From: Sipunculus nudus
Lineage: Eukaryota > Annelida > Sipuncula > Golfingiida > Sipunculidae
NCBI GenBank assembly: GCA_026874595.1
Contig: CM049306.1
Span: 94,541,642 to 94,605,641 of the forward strand
Direction: 5' to 3'
Length of the DNA stretch: 64,000 bases
Shown here one piece after another: positions 60,101-64,000 of the stretch. Made by a program: the position numbers and the translations under genes. How positions within the stretch are numbered: the stretch's first letter is position 1; each line of letters opens with the position of its first letter. The notes below the pieces were generated by a model. It did not search any database and was not told the origin of the DNA. It was given only the letters and a program-made list of their open reading frames with translations.

Positions 60101-63100
60101 GCTTATATTTTCATAGTGAAGCTGATGTTGAACTGAGAAATATCAATTTGATCTGGCTTATATCTAATCTTCAACCAGAAAGATACTGGACCATCTCATT
60201 ATGTTTTAACTTTCAACAACTTGCACAAATACATTATGAGTGGAATAACAAACTGATAATGATAAGGTAAAAAAAAGTATGGTTCTCAGGCACCACTTAT
60301 GTCAATTTTAACCCCCACATCAAAAATATTTATTTTGATTTTCATCATTCAAGAAGATATTATAATACAATTTTCTTAAGATATCCTTGTTATGTAGTGC
60401 TTTCTCCTGTTTAGCAAAAAAATTATGTTATTATCATGCTTTTCCCTGAACATATGACATTTTTATCAAAACATACAAAAAAAAATGTAAAAAAAAAATT
60501 GCCCGCCTGCACTGCTAATTGAAAATAAAAAGTGCCTGAGAACCATACCTTTCTTTTTTTTGCCTAATTACTCTGGTAAAATAGGGCAGCACATTTACTG
60601 GGGCTGTAATGATACAATAACTCATGATACACTAACAGTAAATATCATTAAACTTCACTCACAATACATTAAATTATATAATTCTCATATTCATAAGTAT
60701 TATATATATTATAGTGTAGATTCAAAGTTCTCTTCGTTTTTTCATGCATTTGCTTCCATGTTTCAGGAATAATGAATAATGAAACAGCACCTTCAATTGG
60801 TTTGATACTTTGGTTTTTAGCCAATCAGATGCTGATCAATTTATTTCTGGCCAATGATGTGCTGCCTTATATGCCCTAGGCCACTGACTTTTATTAAATG
60901 CCTGAGGCCATGAGAACAGATACTCACAAAGACGTCTAGGTGAAGCATGTATGTCCCAGTGCGCAGGTTGTGGAACTCCGCCTCTGTTGTATCAGGGTGA
61001 ATTGGGCTGATTACCTGGACTACTTTTCCTGTATCATTATCAGTACACAGAGCCTGCAGAAAGAGAACACTACAAATTACATATAATCTGTTGGAAGTAG
61101 GTAACAATAACCATTAATGTTGATATCCAAGACAGATTTTGAGTATTCAGTTTAAACATCTTAATGAAATACACTTTAAATTGTTTGTCCCACCTACTTA
61201 CTAGGTTGAAGAAATCTGTGTTTTGCGTTCTGACAGTGAAGAGATTCAGGGTCATATCAACCCAAAAGTGACTTGTCTGTGACGCCCCTGCTATAACATC
61301 AACACATCCTTCACTTTCACTGATAGACATATTCTATGTGGTACAGACAGCAAAATTTATTTTCTTTAAAAAGAAGGTATAATATTTATCTTCTGTAACA
61401 AATAATTTTAAAATATATGACCCCTAAATCCTAAAGCTGTTTATCAGCTACTGAATTTGAATTGTGTATTGAATAATATATATTAAAATTCATGAACTGT
61501 GGTGACCTTGTACTGTTTGATCTTGACTCCGTCTGTGCTACTAGGTTTGTCCCAGACGATCTTGACACTGTTACCACTGATGCTGGGTGCTCGTCGTAGG
61601 ACAGGCGGCTGTAAACCAGGCCATGTGACCACCAGAGGTTCAGAGGGCTTTGAATTCCAGGTGTCCACACCTGTCAGAGCCTGTAAAATTATCAAAGTAC
61701 TGCTCAGTTGAGTTACCTTAAGTCAAGAAAAGCAACACCAGATTGTACCATTTTCAATATCATAGGTCAGGCATAATACAAGTCTAAATATGAATACTGG
61801 TGGACACTGAGTTTGTTAGGAATCTTGGCATTTCTTTTAAACAAAGAATATCTAAATGATTTTTACAAGTGGGACTTACTTGTGAAAAGCTCTTGTAACT
61901 GACAAACATGTAATTTTATGTTTTGCATAATTAATAATGTATGGTAGCAATGTATTTTGTCAAACATATGTGCATAAGAATAGGTTATTAAGTTGTATGT
62001 GTCAATAATCATTTAATGTCAATCATATTTTCATAATTTTGCCTGTATGTTTATCTGTAATATAAATATATAAATCTGTTATACATTCATCATTATTAAA
62101 TGACAGTCTCAATCCTTTTAGTGTTTAGGTTTCCTTGGAGTGTGGGCATGAGAAATGCTTTACCTGCTTCAATAACGGTATTTTCATTACCGAGAACTCC
62201 GATAAATTTTGTTTTTGCTATTAATTGATTACAGATCAAATTAACACTGACCTGAACTTGAAAGCTGTACTCTCTGCACCACTTCCCGTTACTGTAGGTG
62301 TAGGTGTGCTGGTCTGGACCCAAGATGGCTTCCACCACACCATTTACGTAAACCTTGTAGCCGGTAATCAGAGCATCACCATACACGCTGGGCTTCTCCC
62401 ACTGAATGGTGACGTACCGGAAGTTGCAGGACCTGTAAAGAGTTCAGTACAGTTGCAATCCCTGTTACATTCAGGTAGATATTTTTGTTTCACTACATGA
62501 ACTGTTAATGTGACAAATTACACAGCTGGTTTTTAGGAACTGAGTTTACAAGAAATGATGAGAGCACTGCTATATCTAAGAAACAGTACTTTGATAAATA
62601 AACTGCTGGGGAAATTTTGAATGAAAACCTAGAGGAATGAAAACCTAAAATCACCTTGTGCTAAGCACTAGATAAAGAGGCAGATAACTTTTCCTCTTAA
62701 TTAATCCACGAGTATACAGAGAGATGGTTAGCAGTTTAATCTATGCCATGACAACAACCAGACCAGATATTAGCTATATTGTTACCAAACTTTCTATAAA
62801 GAAGTCTGTCCCTCCCCCCTCCCCAAAATGCAAGATTTTACTGTTGTGAAAGGCACATTTAGATATTCGCTAGGCACATTAGACTATGCATTTGGTCATC
62901 GGAAAGTCAAAAGAAAAAAGTACATTTACAGGGTTACTGCAATGTAGATTGGGTGTCATCTTAATCAGATTGCAAGAGTATTTCAAGTTATGTTTATCAA
63001 CTGAGCATACAGAGTAGTTTAATTTCAGAGCTGAGAGGCTGATAGTCTGTTTACCTGAACTGAGAGGCTAGCAATGTGTGCTTACCTGAGTGTAACGACT

Positions 63101-63264
63101 GGAGTATCTGGAGGAGCACAGGTCTGGATGATGAGTTGTCCAGACTGATCCAGTACCTGGTCGTCTTCGCTCATCGCCAGCAGCCGGATGAAATGGTTTG
63201 TGCCTGGATAACATTTGTGGATGATGCAGCTCTTCTCTGCCGCTGGGAATTTCACTTCTCTCTC
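50923..63264 (-). CDS. FN3-repeat protein with degenerate thioredoxin-like domain (3' 16 exons, 5' end outside window)
   Basis: Sixteen coding exons, in transcript order: 63264-63086, 62432-62252, 61680-61507, 61333-61202, 61053-60928, 59837-59683, 59290-59233, 58888-58807, 58230-58094, 56965-56823, 56319-56113, 55368-55305, 55046-54872, 53726-53640, 52613-52470, 51281-50923. They total 2403 nt (800 aa plus stop) and join in phase at every border. Numbering from the first visible residue: FN3-like domains about 50-140 and 143-222, a further beta-rich piece to about 290, a charged helical stretch about 290-358, an FN3-like domain about 362-435, a thioredoxin-like fold about 490-665, and a basic Ser/Arg-rich tail 681-800. 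No signal peptide can be judged because the N-terminus is missing. No transmembrane helix is evident, so a cytoplasmic scaffold is plausible. I cannot name the family. The 3' border of exon 56965-56823 is the least certain. Confidence 0.88.
51245..51530. repeat. 62-bp degenerate tandem repeat spanning the terminal-exon acceptor
   Basis: Units start with ATCTGAC at about 51245, 51299, 51361, 51423 and 51485; an ATCTAA remnant near 51693 suggests one more. The unit at 51245-51298 contains the real exon start and acceptor; the others are intronic. Confidence 0.85.
52215..52405. repeat. Diverged DNA-transposon-like repeat in an intron
   Basis: Begins ATACAGTGGAAACTCTCC and contains GGGCACCTC twice, then CATTATCCGTAATTCAGAGG. 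Diverged relatives occur at about 49745 and 53950. Confidence 0.45.
52470..52613 (-). CDS. FN3/Trx-like gene exon: last strand and helix of Trx-like fold
   Basis: Encodes YIAWKGRYCAIDYTSYDSF, LRHTFAKVLG and DPFDTKISAESH. YIAWKGR is the final beta strand of the fold and SFLRHTFAKVLG the C-terminal helix. The 5' 43 nt of the exon and its acceptor are repeated in two extra 60-bp copies upstream. Confidence 0.9.
52571..52750. repeat. 60-bp tandem triplication across a splice acceptor
   Basis: Three consecutive 60-bp units begin at 52571, 52631 and 52691, each starting GTGTAGTCAATAGCAC. Units 1 and 2 differ at one position; unit 3 is more diverged at its end. Each unit contains the first 43 nt of the exon and its intronic acceptor. 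Confidence 0.97.
53640..53726 (-). CDS. FN3/Trx-like gene exon: cis-Pro motif
   Basis: Encodes GGVKHRFEEITDLFGVSG and VPMLIVIHPD. LFGVSGVPMLIVI is the canonical cis-proline region of thioredoxin-like folds. Acceptor CAACAG, donor GATG|GTAAGT. Confidence 0.92.
54116..54165. repeat. (TA)n microsatellite
   Basis: Alternating AT tract of about 48 bp in an intron of the FN3/Trx-like gene. Confidence 0.95.
54872..55046 (-). CDS. FN3/Trx-like gene exon: thioredoxin-like strand and insert
   Basis: Encodes YDFVAVACGSGGLGGVEKQE, LVHVITDNGWRDDSSIRHIT and a helical region ending HQRE. YDFVAVAC is the central beta strand (compare FEVVAVS in TlpA and nucleoredoxin). Acceptor ATTACAG, donor GAAG|GTCAGT. 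Confidence 0.9.
55057..55118. repeat. 30-bp tandem duplication next to a splice acceptor
   Basis: Two units of GTCA(T/C)AGGTCA followed by ATTAATATTCATGAGATG, starting about 10 bp upstream of the acceptor of the exon at 55046. Confidence 0.85.
55305..55368 (-). CDS. FN3/Trx-like gene exon: degenerate active-site helix
   Basis: Encodes NHSSMKALSWFVRFARENKE plus Q. It occupies the place of CxxC and the following helix in thioredoxins; both cysteines are absent. Acceptor GTTACAG, donor CAG|GTAAGG. Confidence 0.88.
56113..56319 (-). CDS. FN3/Trx-like gene exon: linker and first strand of thioredoxin-like fold
   Basis: Acceptor TTGATAG, donor GATG|GTAATG. Encodes a Pro-rich linker, KVPPPSCTVVDVFDGE, and then PTAMLFWSRW. 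The last stretch matches strand beta and the WxxW lead-in of thioredoxin/TlpA-type folds (compare FWATWC). Confidence 0.9.
56823..56965 (-). CDS. FN3/Trx-like gene exon: third FN3-like domain, second half
   Basis: Starts after TATTTGCAG and encodes LGLNKASHRLSMVAVGDNHQ, strands E-F of FN3, then a hydrophobic linker ELLTEPFLPFSFFSYLES. The chosen donor TCTGG|GTGTGT is the one that gives the required phase 2. It is weak, and an alternative end or an extra small exon is possible. Confidence 0.7.
58094..58230 (-). CDS. FN3/Trx-like gene exon: third FN3-like domain, first half
   Basis: Encodes HLLAHVSWTCPQSNPDIHIM and GFKVLVDGQQYGTTLHNG. The Trp of strand B and the GFKVLVDGQQYG strand C/C' turn resemble RIM-binding-protein-type FN3 domains. 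The acceptor CCTCCAG is tandemly duplicated 73 bp upstream. Confidence 0.92.
58200..58345. repeat. 73-bp tandem duplication across a splice acceptor
   Basis: Two units, starting CAAGTCCA at 58200 and 58273. Both carry CAACAGGTGCCCTGGAGGAA, so the CCTCCAG acceptor is present twice. Confidence 0.95.
58610..58806. repeat. Tandem repeat next to a splice donor
   Basis: Four diverged units containing GAGAAGCT and ATGAATATTCATGTC (starting about 58614, 58663, 58730, 58781). The last abuts the donor of the exon ending at 58807. Confidence 0.85.
58807..58888 (-). CDS. FN3/Trx-like gene exon: amphipathic helix
   Basis: Encodes AKNKATENLAQVETMLDDC and LEALHHYT, a predicted amphipathic helix. Donor ACAG|GTGACA. 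The intron just downstream of the donor is made of diverged tandem copies that repeat the donor-proximal sequence (see findings). Confidence 0.88.
59233..59290 (-). CDS. FN3/Trx-like gene small exon (58 nt)
   Basis: Encodes LLNEIASSGSLSPRHTNEQ between acceptor TTAAAG and donor GTAAGC. It continues the helical, polar region. It was found only by splice logic and frame continuity. Confidence 0.85.
59683..59837 (-). CDS. FN3/Trx-like gene exon: strand G and start of helical segment
   Basis: Encodes LHGSDEIIKSDVLTFTPTL and then GLEERRQIEKITCDLINKRD. The second half is charged and helical. Acceptor TTTTACAG, donor GTGAGA. Confidence 0.9.
60264..60572. mobile_element. ~300-bp MITE, copy 3, with clear terminal inverted repeats
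   Basis: The left end has AGTATGGTTCTCAGGCAC and the right end its complement GTGCCTGAGAACCATAC; the outer ends are poly-A and poly-T. It lies in the intron between the exons at 61053-60928 and 59837-59683. Confidence 0.85.
60928..61053 (-). CDS. FN3/Trx-like gene exon, 42 codons
   Basis: Acceptor TTTCTGCAG, donor TTT|GTGAGT, phase 0-0. Encodes ALCTDNDTGKVVQVISP, then TTEAEFHNLRTGTYMLHLDV. It is beta-rich with an FN3-like YMLHLDV strand F. Confidence 0.9.
61202..61333 (-). CDS. FN3/Trx-like gene exon, 44 codons
   Basis: Acceptor ACATAG, donor CTA|GTAAGT, phase 0-0. Encodes MSISESEGCVDVIAGASQTS and then HFWVDMTLNLFTVRTQNTD, which fits strands E-G of the second FN3 domain. The ATG two codons from the start of the exon is not taken as an initiator because upstream exons join in frame. 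Confidence 0.85.
61507..61680 (-). CDS. FN3/Trx-like gene exon: end of one FN3 domain, start of next
   Basis: Encodes ALTGVDTWNSKPSEPLVV (strand G of the preceding FN3) and then SVKIVWDKPSSTDGVKIKQY (strands B and C of a second FN3). 174 nt, phase 0 at both ends. Confidence 0.92.
62252..62432 (-). CDS. FN3/Trx-like gene exon: FN3 domain core
   Basis: Encodes RYVTIQWEKPSVYGDALITG, then YKVYVNG and CREYSFQVQ. The Trp of strand B, the ITGYKVYVNG strand C and the Tyr of strand F are classical FN3 marks, close in style to RIM-binding-protein FN3 repeats. Borders are CAG|G and CAG|GTCAGT. Confidence 0.92.
63086..63264 (-). CDS. FN3/Trx-like gene, first visible exon
   Basis: Acceptor TTTACAG and donor GTAAGC. 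Encodes EREVKFPAAEKSCIIHKC through APPDTPVVTL; the end is the linker and A strand of the first visible FN3 domain. It begins with an acceptor in phase 0, so upstream exons must lie beyond 64000 or went unrecognised. Confidence 0.85.
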
Positions 63265-64000
63265 CTGTAAATATATAAAAAGAATTTATAAAAAACTTCA
63301 TAAAAGAATGAAACCTCCCACTGCTGGATGCCTCATGTTTACCCATCCTTTGTTTCTTGTCTTCCACATCAGCTGTGATTGTTTTCCTTTTATTTATACA
63401 ACAAAGGTGAAGATACAGAAGTATATATGTTAAATGTCAGCCATTATTTCAAAACACTGAACATTCCATTGATATACTGCATTTTAAATGTAAATGATGC
63501 CAATATTATCCTTGGTTCAGCCATAACTGTCTGGTTGTAAACAGAATACTTGCTACAGACCAAGTGTCTGATTGTGAGAAAAAGGGGTGTAAAAATGCAT
63601 TGAATAATTGAATTACAACTCCTCGTTTAAACTGTGATCAGTTCTTAACCTCCTATTTGATACGTTTTGATTATTATTTTATATCAGGTATTATCTCTAA
63701 ACACTCAATGAGTTGTCATCTTTGAAAGAACATGCTGGAAGGCTGAGACTATTTATTGTGTATGTGCTGAAGACACTGGTTTCAAAAGTCAGTGTTAACA
63801 ACTCTACACACACTGAATCAAAATTGACAGTGATAAACAGAGAGCAAGCTACAATGTTCCTTTATTTGCTAAAATTATCCAACATCCTTTGTAGGGAAAA
63901 TATTTGCTTTTATTTAAAAGAAAGTATGAAATTTACTACTAAAATAATAATTTAACTGAGAATCCTCTTGAAGGTTAGGAATTGATTCATTGGATGGATT
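63265..64000 (-). other. Intronic sequence of the FN3/Trx-like gene
   Basis: No exon with good borders and a continuing frame was recognised here. The gene's 5' part probably lies beyond the window end. Confidence 0.5.

Noticed and set aside
61202-61333. Start codon near the exon border as a possible alternative N-terminus
   Set aside because: The exon has an acceptor and the frame continues from four upstream FN3-coding borders.

Overview
The window looks like AT-rich genomic DNA from an invertebrate animal, most likely a mollusc and probably a bivalve. Spliceosomal introns with GT-AG borders are present. Much of the non-genic DNA is made of short non-autonomous transposable elements with tandem core monomers, an ACGG/ACAG-type microsatellite and a terminal hairpin. 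From memory, that layout matches bivalve pearl/DTC84-type and Helentron-associated (HINE/DINE-1-like) elements. The phylum is inferred from repeat style, not from a diagnostic gene.

Only two protein-coding genes can be supported. BRK1 (BRICK1/HSPC300), the smallest subunit of the WAVE regulatory complex, lies on the + strand at 36857-39663 in three coding exons with perfect phase continuity (80 aa). On the - strand, 50923-63264 holds the last 16 coding exons (800 aa; the 5' end is outside the window) of a multidomain protein. It has fibronectin type III repeats, a helical segment, a third FN3-like domain, a thioredoxin-like fold whose CxxC is replaced by NHSS, and a basic, Ser-rich C-terminal tail. 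I do not recognise a named orthologue. All 16 exons join in phase.

Layout: 1-8.6 kb, microsatellite, diverged direct repeats and three arrays of transposon monomers, one split by a hAT-type MITE with a perfect 8-bp target duplication. 8.6-11.9 kb, no recognisable feature. 11.9-13.8 kb, a family A tandem-monomer element. 15.5-17.6 kb, an element with perfect 25-bp terminal inverted repeats and TA flanks. 17.8-20.5 kb, a MITE and a complete family B element. 22.4-31.2 kb, a large amplified element containing a 2.5-kb direct duplication and three tail copies. 33-36.8 kb, probable promoter-proximal DNA with CTCF-like motifs. 36.9-40.9 kb, BRK1 and its 3' flank. 41.3-48.0 kb, inverted family A/B elements, one nested in the other. 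48-50.9 kb, mostly featureless. 50.9-64 kb, the FN3/thioredoxin-like gene.

The strongest unexplained signals are two. First, several exon borders of the FN3/thioredoxin-like gene carry local tandem duplications (about 50-73 bp) that copy the splice site itself. Second, a 12-bp perfect palindrome, GGTGGCGCCACC, occurs at least 18 times and is shared by otherwise dissimilar transposon monomers.
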